From contig JAIPHI010000087.1 in assembly GCA_021735285.1 (NCBI GenBank), forward strand, positions 1-11,340: a DNA stretch of 11,340 bases, in the 5' to 3' direction. The notes under the pieces are model-generated. The model saw only the letters and a list, made by a program, of their open reading frames with translations. It was not told the origin of the DNA and searched no databases. This document shows, piece by piece, positions 1 to 6,651 of the stretch; within the stretch, counting starts at the first letter, position 1; every line of letters begins with the position of its first letter. Both the position numbers and the translations under genes were made by a program. This stretch comes from Fidelibacterota bacterium (lineage in GTDB: Bacteria > Fidelibacterota > UBA2242 > JAFGTP01).

Positions 1-1950
1 GCCATCTTTCTGGGGGTAATTTTGGCCATAATTCTTGGTTCAGCCAATGCCTATCTCGGTCTTAAAGCTGGCATGACAGTAGCTGCAACTTTTCCGGCAG
101 CTGTAATAGCCATGGCAGTTCTGCGTATTTTCGGAGGTACAATTCTAGAAGAAAATCTAGCTCGGACAACTGCCTCCGTGGGAGAAGCTCTTGCTGCTGG
201 TGCAATATTCACTATCCCTGCTTTTGTTATGTCCGGCGTTTGGGATAGTTTTGATTATGTTAAAAGTACTCTATTGATGTTAGTAGGTGGTGTTCTTGGT
301 GTTTTAATTATAACAATTTTACGAAGAGCTCTGGTAGAAGATGAGAATCTACCATTCCCCGAAAGTCTGGCTTGTGCTGAAATTGTCAAAGCCGGTCAAG
401 GCGGACAAACCGGCGCTAAATATGTCTTTAGTGCAATTGGTTTGGGCGCTTTAATAGAACTTTTCAAAAATCCTAACGGTATTACAGTTATCAAAGATTC
501 GGTTAAGGGCTTTCTTCAATTCAGTACTTCAAAAATAGAATTATTAAATAGCAAAGCCGAAGTGATCACACAGGGTGCCAAAAAAGCCATCTTCAAACAA
601 GAAGGTGGAGCAATGTTACAAAGCCCGGCTTCATCTCCGGCATTTTTGGGAGTTGGTTATATTATTGGCTTTCGTCTGGCAGCCATCACCTTTTCAGGTG
701 GTGTGTTTGGCTGGATATTTCTGATGCCAATTGTATTATTTCTGATGTCAAACGGTCTGGAACCTTTTGTTACAAATCCTCATGATTGGATTGAATTATC
801 AAAAGCAGCCTATAGCAGTACTGTTAAACCCATCGCAGTTGGTGGTATGTTAGTAGGAGCTTTTTCAACTTTATTTGGTATGCGTAAAAACTTGATTCAT
901 GGGATTGGAAAAGGTGTAGAAGACTTAAAAGCAAGCAATGCAGGTGACAGAAGTCATATTTCGAGAATTGACAAAGACCTACCTCTTAACATTATTCTCC
1001 CTGCAGTAGGTGTGCTGATTATTGCTATGATTTTCCTTTATAATATTTTCACCCATAATTTTGGATCTGCAATCCTGGCTTCAATTGTAATGGCTATGGC
1101 AGCTTTCTTATTTGCTGCAGTGGCAGGTTTCCTTGTTGGTGTAATTGGCAGTTCTTCTAATCCTATTTCCGGGCTTACATTATCGACTCTCCTAATAGCA
1201 GCCGTATTAATGGTGTTAGTCGGTATGAAAGGCGATGCTGGTGTAGCAGCTGTCCTTGGAATAGCCTCGGTTGTCTGTTGTGTAGCAGGTGTGGCAGGTG
1301 ATATGATGCAAGACCTAAAAGTTGGCCACTTACTGGGAGGGACCCCCTGGAAAATGGAGATTGGCGAATTGATCGGTGTTGTTTTTGCCGCCTTAGTACT
1401 GGTTATACCTATTATGGTATTACATCAGGCCAATGGGATTGGAAGTGAAGCGCTTCCTGCACCGCAAGCCGGTCTAATGGCCATGATGAGTAAAGGTATA
1501 GTCGGCGGTCAAATGGCCTGGCCTCTTGTTATAGCCGGTATGTTCTTCGCTATAGCTCTATTACTAGTTGGAGCACCATCTCCGATGTTGATCGCAGTTG
1601 GTATGTACTTACCTTTCAAAACCACCTTTGCCATTTTTATTGGCGGACTTATAAAACTTGCAGTGGACAAAATTTCCGAAAAGGATTATGATGAGAAAGG
1701 AGACAAATCGGTGGTTCACAATACCGGATTATTGCTGGCTTCCGGTCTGGTTGCCGGTGAAGCCCTGGTGGGTATTATTCTAGCCGCTTTTGTAGCCTCT
1801 GGATTAAATTTAAAAGCCATGCTAGGAATCCCGGCTGATTTTCATGGTTTCTGGTGGTTAGGACTTGTTGTTTTTGCTATTCTTGCTTATGTTTTGATCA
1901 GATATCCACATCAGGAACTACTAAAAAGAAAGCGAGAACGTATTAAATAA
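1..1950 (+). CDS. OPT-family oligopeptide transporter, 5'-truncated by window edge
   Basis: Polytopic inner-membrane transporter of the OPT superfamily, which imports oligopeptides or related compounds using the proton gradient. About 649 codons are visible, and the frame is open back to base 1, so the true start lies outside the window. The first visible residues include the family's early motif (NAYLGLKAGMTV, about bases 46-81). Other family signatures follow: SPAFLGVGYIIG near 637-672, NPISGLTL near 1162-1185, GDMMQDLKVGHLLGGTP near 1297-1347, YLPFKTTFAIFIGG near 1606-1647 and LASGLVAGEALVG near 1735-1773. Most of the rest is hydrophobic helix. A polar stretch of about 50 residues at about 466-621 precedes the SPAFLG segment. 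The C-terminus is short and basic (KRKRERIK). The stop codon abuts the ATG of the PqqD-like gene, so the two are probably translationally coupled. The family is clear from the motifs, but the substrate cannot be read from sequence. Confidence 0.93.
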   Translation, partial: AIFLGVILAIILGSANAYLGLKAGMTVAATFPAAVIAMAVLRIFGGTILEENLARTTASVGEALAAGAIFTIPAFVMSGVWDSFDYVKSTLLMLVGGVLGVLIITILRRALVEDENLPFPESLACAEIVKAGQGGQTGAKYVFSAIGLGALIELFKNPNGITVIKDSVKGFLQFSTSKIELLNSKAEVITQGAKKAIFKQEGGAMLQSPASSPAFLGVGYIIGFRLAAITFSGGVFGWIFLMPIVLFLMSNGLEPFVTNPHDWIELSKAAYSSTVKPIAVGGMLVGAFSTLFGMRKNLIHGIGKGVEDLKASNAGDRSHISRIDKDLPLNIILPAVGVLIIAMIFLYNIFTHNFGSAILASIVMAMAAFLFAAVAGFLVGVIGSSSNPISGLTLSTLLIAAVLMVLVGMKGDAGVAAVLGIASVVCCVAGVAGDMMQDLKVGHLLGGTPWKMEIGELIGVVFAALVLVIPIMVLHQANGIGSEALPAPQAGLMAMMSKGIVGGQMAWPLVIAGMFFAIALLLVGAPSPMLIAVGMYLPFKTTFAIFIGGLIKLAVDKISEKDYDEKGDKSVVHNTGLLLASGLVAGEALVGIILAAFVASGLNLKAMLGIPADFHGFWWLGLVVFAILAYVLIRYPHQELLKRKRERIK

Positions 1951-2334
1951 ATGGGATTATTAGATATATTCAAGAAGAAGGCGGGGAAGAAAAAAATTAA
2001 CCTGGAGGAGGTAATTCCCCGCCCTCTTGTTGATTCAAAAGTTGAAGAGAATGGTAATATAACTCTTTTAAAGCCAAAATTTAAAAATCGGTTTTTGAAA
2101 AAATATATTCTTCCCAGGCTAAAATCAAAACATTTTAAAATTCATTTAGATAAAATAGGTAGTGCTGTTTGGAAGCATATAGATGGACAAAAAACTGGAG
2201 TTGAGATTGCAAAAAAGGTTAATCAAGAAATTGATGAAGATCTAGATCCGCTTTACCAACGTCTTGCTATCTTCCTTTCAGCATTAGAAAATAATAATTT
2301 CATAGAGTATAAGAAAAATGAACAAAGAAGTTAA
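1951..2334 (+). CDS. Stand-alone PqqD-family (RRE-like) small protein
   Basis: A 127-residue soluble protein. Residues 66-90 carry the PqqD-family core (LDKIGSAVWKHIDGQKTGVE, then IAKKV), followed by a helical tail at 97-116 that matches the end of the fold. PqqD-type domains are winged-helix peptide-binding modules. In RiPP pathways they deliver a precursor peptide to a radical SAM enzyme, and many genomes also have free-standing versions of unknown role. The N-terminus (residues 1-60) is lysine-rich and longer than in classic PqqD of about 90 residues. The ATG follows the OPT stop directly and has no strong ribosome-binding site, implying coupling to the transporter. Its 3' end overlaps add by 17 nt. 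No radical SAM enzyme, precursor peptide or other RiPP gene is visible nearby. Family assignment is good; function is unknown. A role in handling peptides brought in by the adjacent OPT protein is only an inference. Confidence 0.8.
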   Translation: MGLLDIFKKKAGKKKINLEEVIPRPLVDSKVEENGNITLLKPKFKNRFLKKYILPRLKSKHFKIHLDKIGSAVWKHIDGQKTGVEIAKKVNQEIDEDLDPLYQRLAIFLSALENNNFIEYKKNEQRS

Positions 2335-3367
2335 AATAGACAAAAAATTTATTGAAAATCTACCAAAAGTTGATCTTCATTGCCATCTCGACGGTTCTCT
2401 CAGAATTGATACTATGATTGAACTAGCTAAAGAAAATGGTGTAAAATTAGCATCCCTTGAACCTGAAAAATTGAAAAAAGATGTAGCGGTTATAGATGAA
2501 AACATAAATTTAGAAGAATATATTAATAAGTTCGATATTACCTTATCTGTTCTTCAAACCTATGAAGCCCTAAAAAGAACGGCCTATGAACTTGCAGAAG
2601 ATGCTTCGAGGGAAAATATTCTCTATCTTGAAGTCCGCTACTCCCCTATTTTACATACAGATAAAAGTTTGCGAGCCATGGAAACTGTAGATGCTGTATT
2701 GGAAGGTTTAAAACAGGCTGAAAAGGATTTTAATATTCAAACGGGACTGATTATCTGTGGGATTAGAAATATATCTCCGGAAGTTTCCTACAAGCTTGCT
2801 GAAGTTGCTGTGGCTTATAAAAATCGTGGTGTTGTAGGTTTTGATCTGGCTGGTGTGGAAGAAAATTTTCCTGCCAAAAATCACCGCGAAGCTTTTTATC
2901 TAATTCTTGACAATAATATCAACACAACAATCCACGCCGGTGAAGATTACGGTCCTGAATCCATTCATCAAGCTCTTCATTATTGCGGAGCCCACAGAAT
3001 CGGACATGGCGTAAAATTAAAAAAAGATGGCGATCTCCTTAACTATGTTAATGATCATCGTATTCCTTTAGAGATCTGTTTGACCAGTAATATCCATACC
3101 GGTTCTGTCCAAAATATAAAAGAGCATCCTTTTAAATTTTATTATGATTATGGATTACGAGTAACCTTGAATACTGATAACCGGCTCATATCAAATACGA
3201 CTTTAACCGATGAATATATGCTGGCATATAAGCATTTTAATTTCGATATAACCGATTTTAAAGAGATTATTATTAATAGTTTTAAAAGTGCTTTTTTGCC
3301 TCATAAGAAAAAGAAGGAACTGATCATTAAAGTTGCTAATCAGCTTGATACTTATGTTTCTGTTTAA
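2318..3367 (+). CDS. add: Adenosine deaminase
   Basis: A 349-residue cytoplasmic enzyme of the metal-dependent amidohydrolase (TIM-barrel) superfamily, deaminating adenosine and deoxyadenosine to inosine and deoxyinosine in purine salvage. The full set of family motifs is present in order: HCH zinc ligands H21 and H23 in KVDLHCHLDGS, FDLAG at 175-179, TIHAGED with H206 and catalytic E209, RIGHG with H230, and NTDN with zinc ligand D287. The residue after the zinc aspartate is Asn288, where the mammalian enzyme has a second Asp. The NTDNRL form also occurs in many bacterial ADA-like proteins. Length is normal. The start at 2318 lies inside the PqqD-like gene in another frame (17-nt overlap), leaving a typical short N-terminus before the HxH motif. 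Adenosine is the likely substrate, but related bacterial enzymes act on other amino-purines such as aminofutalosine or adenine, so the substrate is less certain than the family. Confidence 0.92.
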   Translation: MNKEVKIDKKFIENLPKVDLHCHLDGSLRIDTMIELAKENGVKLASLEPEKLKKDVAVIDENINLEEYINKFDITLSVLQTYEALKRTAYELAEDASRENILYLEVRYSPILHTDKSLRAMETVDAVLEGLKQAEKDFNIQTGLIICGIRNISPEVSYKLAEVAVAYKNRGVVGFDLAGVEENFPAKNHREAFYLILDNNINTTIHAGEDYGPESIHQALHYCGAHRIGHGVKLKKDGDLLNYVNDHRIPLEICLTSNIHTGSVQNIKEHPFKFYYDYGLRVTLNTDNRLISNTTLTDEYMLAYKHFNFDITDFKEIIINSFKSAFLPHKKKKELIIKVANQLDTYVSV

Positions 3368-3396
3368 TGTGTTAATTTTTAAGGATAAATTACAAA

Positions 3397-4059
3397 ATGA
3401 TCAATTTTCATAAAGTCAGCTGTACTTTCGGCAGTCCGGATGCAGGCGTTAAAAATATAAGTTTGAATATTGGTGATGATGATTTTTTATTTCTAGTGGG
3501 TCCCAATGGTTCAGGTAAAAGTACTCTGTTACGTTTGATCTATATGGATTGTTTTCCGGACAGTGGAATTGTTAAAATAAAAAATTTCAGAAGTAATAAA
3601 ATCCGTCAGAAAGATATTCCTAAGTTAAGAAGAAACATAGGTATGATCTTTCAGGATTTTCGTCTCTTACCCGATCGGGACGTTTATCAAAATGTGGCGA
3701 TTAGTCTTTATATTTCTCATTATAAAGCAGGTCAAATAAAAAAGGCCGTGCATGAAAAGATAAATCAGCTTAATCTTGGTCATCGAGTCCATTATAAGCC
3801 GGAACAACTTTCAGGTGGTGAAAAACAGATGGTGGCCATTGCCCGGGCATTGATAAAGGACCCGATTGTCATTCTGGCGGACGAACCGACCGGTGACCTT
3901 GATCCCAGATCCAGTATTGAAATCATTGATGAGCTTTATAAAATTAATCAAAACAATAGAGCAGTTATAGTCGCTACCCATGACTATGATCTTGTAAAAC
4001 GAGTTCCCGATGCCCAAATAGTGAGCTTAAAAGATGGTGAAATAACGAGTATCATATGA
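3397..4059 (+). CDS. ftsE: Cell-division ABC ATPase FtsE
   Basis: A 220-residue ATP-binding subunit that partners FtsX at the division site, where FtsEX is coupled to activation of septal peptidoglycan hydrolases rather than to transport. All ABC motifs are intact: Walker A GPNGSGKST at 35-43, Q-loop at Q86 (MIFQDFRLL, characteristic of FtsE), signature LSGGE at 138-142, Walker B VILADEP at 158-164, D-loop GDLDP, and switch histidine H195 in ATHD. Length matches the family. A ribosome-binding site AAGGAT lies about 10 nt before the ATG. Gene order is decisive: it overlaps ftsX by 4 nt (ATGA). It starts 29 nt after add and probably shares its transcript. Confidence 0.95.
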   Translation: MINFHKVSCTFGSPDAGVKNISLNIGDDDFLFLVGPNGSGKSTLLRLIYMDCFPDSGIVKIKNFRSNKIRQKDIPKLRRNIGMIFQDFRLLPDRDVYQNVAISLYISHYKAGQIKKAVHEKINQLNLGHRVHYKPEQLSGGEKQMVAIARALIKDPIVILADEPTGDLDPRSSIEIIDELYKINQNNRAVIVATHDYDLVKRVPDAQIVSLKDGEITSII

Positions 4060-4919
4060 TTGTATTCTGGTTCTTAATAAGAGAAGGCTTTAGAGGTCTG
4101 GTTAGATCAAAATTTGCCGGAGCTTTTACAATCCTAATCGTGTGGATAACGCTCACAATTTTGGGAATAGGATACATTGTTAGCCGGGATATGGTAAATG
4201 CAGTTAATTCTTTGCGAGCTCAGTTTGATATCAATATATTTTTAGAACAAACGGCGAATCAGCAGGATATTAAAGAATTCGCTAGCCATCTCAAAAGTGT
4301 GGAAGAAGTTGGCCAGTACAAATTTATATCCAAAAGTGATGCCGCTGAAAAATTTAAAGACGAATTTGGTAAAGATATCCTCACCGTGCTTGACCACAAT
4401 CCTCTGCCCCCCTCTTTCAATGTCCAGCTTAAACCAGTTTACAGAAACTTAGCCAGTGTAGAGAGTATCACTTCGGATCTATCAAAATTTTCTATCGTTG
4501 ATGAGATTAAATATAAGAAGAATTTTTTGATCATTCTGGAAAAATATCAACGCGCCATCCTTTATATAATCACTGGTACGTTCTTACTCTTTGGTTTCAT
4601 TTCAATAGTTCTGATTTCTAATACTATAAAAATGGCAATTTTTTCCCGCAGAAATATCATTTCTACCATGAAATTGTTGGGGGCTACTAATAATTTTGTA
4701 CGGGCTCCCTTTGTTATAGAGGGAATTTTACAGGGCTTTATTGGCGCCTCTCTGGCCTCTCTGGTTTTATATGGTCTCTCTTATCTACTAAATAATCATC
4801 TCCAATCGATTATTCAATATACAGTTGAAATTGATCTTCCTCTCTTTATAGCCATTATTGTTTTTGGAATTTTAATGGGCTTGACCGGTAGTATCAGAGC
4901 AATTAGGAAATTCCTATAA
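4056..4919 (+). CDS. ftsX: Cell-division ABC permease-like protein FtsX
   Basis: A 287-residue inner-membrane partner of FtsE. The topology fits FtsX: a cytoplasmic N-terminus, TM1 at about 22-43, a large extracytoplasmic domain at about 45-160, then three helices at about 166-190, 218-245 and 261-280. The extracytoplasmic domain carries the family motif NPLPPSF (115-121). The loop after TM2 has MKLLGATNNFVRAPFVIEG (205-223), typical of FtsX. In other bacteria the extracytoplasmic loop contacts hydrolase activators such as EnvC or the hydrolases themselves; no such partner is in the window. The start overlaps the ftsE stop in ATGA, indicating translational coupling. No intrinsic terminator with a T-run follows immediately. 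The next structure downstream is the hairpin-bearing repeat at 4984-5224. Confidence 0.95.
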   Translation: MIVFWFLIREGFRGLVRSKFAGAFTILIVWITLTILGIGYIVSRDMVNAVNSLRAQFDINIFLEQTANQQDIKEFASHLKSVEEVGQYKFISKSDAAEKFKDEFGKDILTVLDHNPLPPSFNVQLKPVYRNLASVESITSDLSKFSIVDEIKYKKNFLIILEKYQRAILYIITGTFLLFGFISIVLISNTIKMAIFSRRNIISTMKLLGATNNFVRAPFVIEGILQGFIGASLASLVLYGLSYLLNNHLQSIIQYTVEIDLPLFIAIIVFGILMGLTGSIRAIRKFL

Positions 4920-4983
4920 ACATCAAAATCTAATTACTTATTAACTTTCCTCTCAAAGCGTAGCAATTTTTAAAAATATAGTC

Positions 4984-5224
4984 TATAGCGATGTGTAAAA
5001 AGACTGTCTTGACAAATATTTTAGAAGTAGGCTGAAGCCTACAATAAATTATTTTTTTGATTCTGGTATTCACCACGATGAATCGTGGTGTTAATATCAT
5101 TAAACATATTACTTTAAAACCATGCTTTAGCATGATGGATCAAATTATTGAAGAATATGGTCTAGTCTGCTTCAGCAGACTTTCCGATTAACATCATTAG
5201 ACAAAACTTTTGCAAGCCGCTATA
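4984..5224. mobile_element. Mirror-symmetric hairpin-array repeat with inverted ends (REPIN/MITE-like), copy A
   Basis: This 241-bp non-coding element fills most of the gap between convergent ftsX and uxuA. It is bounded by 26-bp imperfect inverted repeats at 4984-5009 and 5199-5224, both beginning TATAGCG inwards. Inside are four perfect palindromes with 2-nt centres: GTAGGCTGAAGCCTAC (5027-5042), CACCACGATGAATCGTGGTG (5071-5090), CATGCTTTAGCATG (5121-5134) and AGTCTGCTTCAGCAGACT (5164-5181). Spacers between them are 28, 30 and 29 bp, and each outer gap to the terminal repeat is 17 bp. The first two palindromes have TGAA at the centre and the last two TTTA and TTCA, so orientation flips at the midpoint. 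No coding potential or transposase is seen. A relative lies at 6352-6513. It is probably a non-autonomous repeat mobilised in trans. It may also end or protect transcripts from both sides, but that is inference. Confidence 0.72.
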
Positions 5225-5256
5225 AATAATAAATTTTTAATTATGAAAATTTCACA

Positions 5257-6294
5257 TTAATTATTATAGGCATCCCACAAGCCATATAGATACATCGCCC
5301 CCAGAGCTCTATCATTTAATCCATAACCGGGTATAGATTTTTCTCCCCATATTTGACGCCCATGGTCGGGTCTAATAAATCCATTAAAATCATTTTTAGC
5401 CAGCACTTTCACTATTGCTTTAATATCCAGATCGCCTTTTTCGGAAATGTGAGAAGTTTCCTTGAAATCAATCCCATTTAAGTATTTTATATTTCTTATA
5501 TGAATGAAAGGGAGACGATCTTTTTTAATTAAATATTTAACCAGCTCCGATAATTTCACTGATCTATTGGCGCCCAAAGAACCGGTACACAGGCTAATTC
5601 CATTAGCAGGACTATCCACCAATTTAATAACTCTTTTAATCGCTTCTGCACTATTTATTATTCGGGGTAAACCAGATATTGCCCAGGGTGGATCATCGGG
5701 ATGGATAGCCATTTTTATTCCACACTCTTCAGCAACAGGGATAACGCTTTCTAGAAAATATTGGAGATTTTTCCACAATTGCTTTTCATCAACATTTTTA
5801 TAATCATCCAGTAGGGCATCCAATTCCTTTTGCTTGTAATACCTAGCCCAGACTGGCAGTTCATCTGATTTTTCATGGACGTTTAAATTTTGGACATTTT
5901 TATGTTCATAAATCATTGAGCTTGAGCCATCAGGATTAGGATGATAATAATTCGATCTGGTACAATCAAATATCGGCATAAAATTATATACTATGACTTC
6001 CACTCCCGTTTCTGAAACATTTCTTATGCTGGTACAGTAATTTTCAATATATTTATCACGGCTTTTCTTCCCGGATTTTATATCTTCATGGATAGGAATG
6101 CTCTCTATGACTGAGAGTTTTAGTTTTTCTTTCTCAACTTGCTCTTTAAGTTCAATGACTCTATTTTGAGGCCAAACTTCACCTGTTGGTATATCAGTCA
6201 GAGTGCTGACAATGCCTTTAATTACAGGAATTTGTCTTATTTTGGCTAATGTCACAGGATCATGATCACCAAACCAGCGAAATATCATTTTCAT
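5257..6294 (-). CDS. uxuA: Mannonate dehydratase UxuA
   Basis: A 345-residue cytoplasmic enzyme converting D-mannonate to 2-keto-3-deoxygluconate, a central step of hexuronate breakdown. The N-terminus MKMIFRWFGDHDPV and the block VIESIPIHEDIKSG (62-75) are diagnostic. Predicted Mn/Fe ligands and catalytic residues fall where the family has them: H198 in IHPDDPP, C236 in LCTGSLG, H265 in IHIRN, and D310 and H311 in RPDHGRQ. Length fits the shorter (about 350-residue) UxuA type rather than the E. coli type of about 390. Residue C111 in MPIFDCTR replaces the Trp usual in DWTR. The start at 6294 is preceded by a weak GGAAC. An in-frame ATG two codons later is possible but would cut the conserved MKM start. 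It lies 357 bp after dctM on the same strand and has repeat elements on both sides, so it may be transcribed separately from the TRAP genes. Confidence 0.93.
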   Translation of the reverse strand: MKMIFRWFGDHDPVTLAKIRQIPVIKGIVSTLTDIPTGEVWPQNRVIELKEQVEKEKLKLSVIESIPIHEDIKSGKKSRDKYIENYCTSIRNVSETGVEVIVYNFMPIFDCTRSNYYHPNPDGSSSMIYEHKNVQNLNVHEKSDELPVWARYYKQKELDALLDDYKNVDEKQLWKNLQYFLESVIPVAEECGIKMAIHPDDPPWAISGLPRIINSAEAIKRVIKLVDSPANGISLCTGSLGANRSVKLSELVKYLIKKDRLPFIHIRNIKYLNGIDFKETSHISEKGDLDIKAIVKVLAKNDFNGFIRPDHGRQIWGEKSIPGYGLNDRALGAMYLYGLWDAYNN

Positions 6295-6351
6295 ATTAGT
6301 TCCATAAGTAATAATAGTCTTTAATCATAAATCATAAAACTAAAATTATTA

Positions 6352-6513
6352 TATAGCGATTTGCAAAAGTTTTGTCTGATGTAGCATAACTATCCTTAGT
6401 TGTGGGTATTCCTGAAGCCTTCAATAGCCTGAAGTGAAAAAATAGATTTAACTAGTATTTGTAATAAATTATCTCTATCATTTTATAAGACAACTTATTT
6501 GAAAATCGCTATG
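6352..6513. mobile_element. Shorter decayed relative of the hairpin-array repeat, copy B
   Basis: About 162 bp between dctM and uxuA with the same kind of termini as 4984-5224. The left end (6352-6377) matches the reverse complement of copy A's right end at 24 of 26 positions by eye. The right end (6488-6513) matches its own left end, inverted, at 20 of 26. The element therefore lies in opposite orientation to copy A, and the two flank uxuA. The inside is shorter and lacks the perfect palindromes. One imperfect hairpin remains (6385-6404, arms CATAACTA and TAGTTGTG with one G-T pair), and two CCTGAAG cores sit near 6411-6434. It ends about 57 bp before the uxuA start, so it could affect uxuA expression. 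No target duplication was identified with confidence. Confidence 0.6.
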
Positions 6514-6524
6514 AATATTTATTT

Positions 6525-6581
6525 TCTTAAGCTCTTAAGAGAAATTGTGTTTTTAAATACCCCTAAATAGATACTATTTAG
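6525..6581. repeat. Two short perfect hairpins downstream of dctM
   Basis: Two inverted repeats lie in the remaining part of the dctM-uxuA gap. The first, at 6525-6540, has arms TCTTAAG and CTTAAGA around CT. The second, at 6563-6581, has arms CTAAATAG and CTATTTAG around ATA. Neither is followed by a clear T-run on the minus strand, so they are weak candidates for an intrinsic terminator of the TRAP operon. They could instead protect or process the mRNA between dctM and uxuA. The rest of 6295-6651, apart from the repeat at 6352-6513, shows only AT-rich sequence. Confidence 0.4.
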
Positions 6582-6651
6582 ACTTATAAAGATTCTCCAG
6601 TTTAGTTCGAAATGAATCATGCCCGGCCTTATGCACATTATTTATTATATT

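Noticed and set aside
22..24. TTG as the start of the OPT gene
   Set aside because: The frame stays open to base 1 and the upstream codons continue the hydrophobic helix of the family, so the gene is cut by the window.
3811..4017. Antisense open frame inside ftsE; similar ones lie opposite uxuA (5504-5803), dctM/dctQ (7811-8008), dctP (8548-8760, 9172-9375) and GH88 (9981-10241)
   Set aside because: All lie opposite strongly conserved genes, lack recognisable domains and show no proper ribosome-binding context.
4920..4983. An intrinsic terminator directly after ftsX
   Set aside because: There is no GC-rich hairpin followed by a T-run. The only strong hairpins begin at 5027, inside the repeat.
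4930..5133. A small minus-strand protein between ftsX and uxuA
   Set aside because: The open frame runs through the inverted terminal repeat and two palindromes, has no homology I recognise and no convincing start context.
5027..5181. A CRISPR array, because short palindromic units recur with 28-30 bp spacers
   Set aside because: The four units differ in sequence and are not direct repeats, orientation flips midway, the spacers are AT-rich, and no cas gene is present.
5225..6351. A composite transposon carrying uxuA
   Set aside because: No transposase, no convincing target duplication, and one bounding copy is much more decayed than the other. Independent insertions are simpler, so I kept this only as a question.
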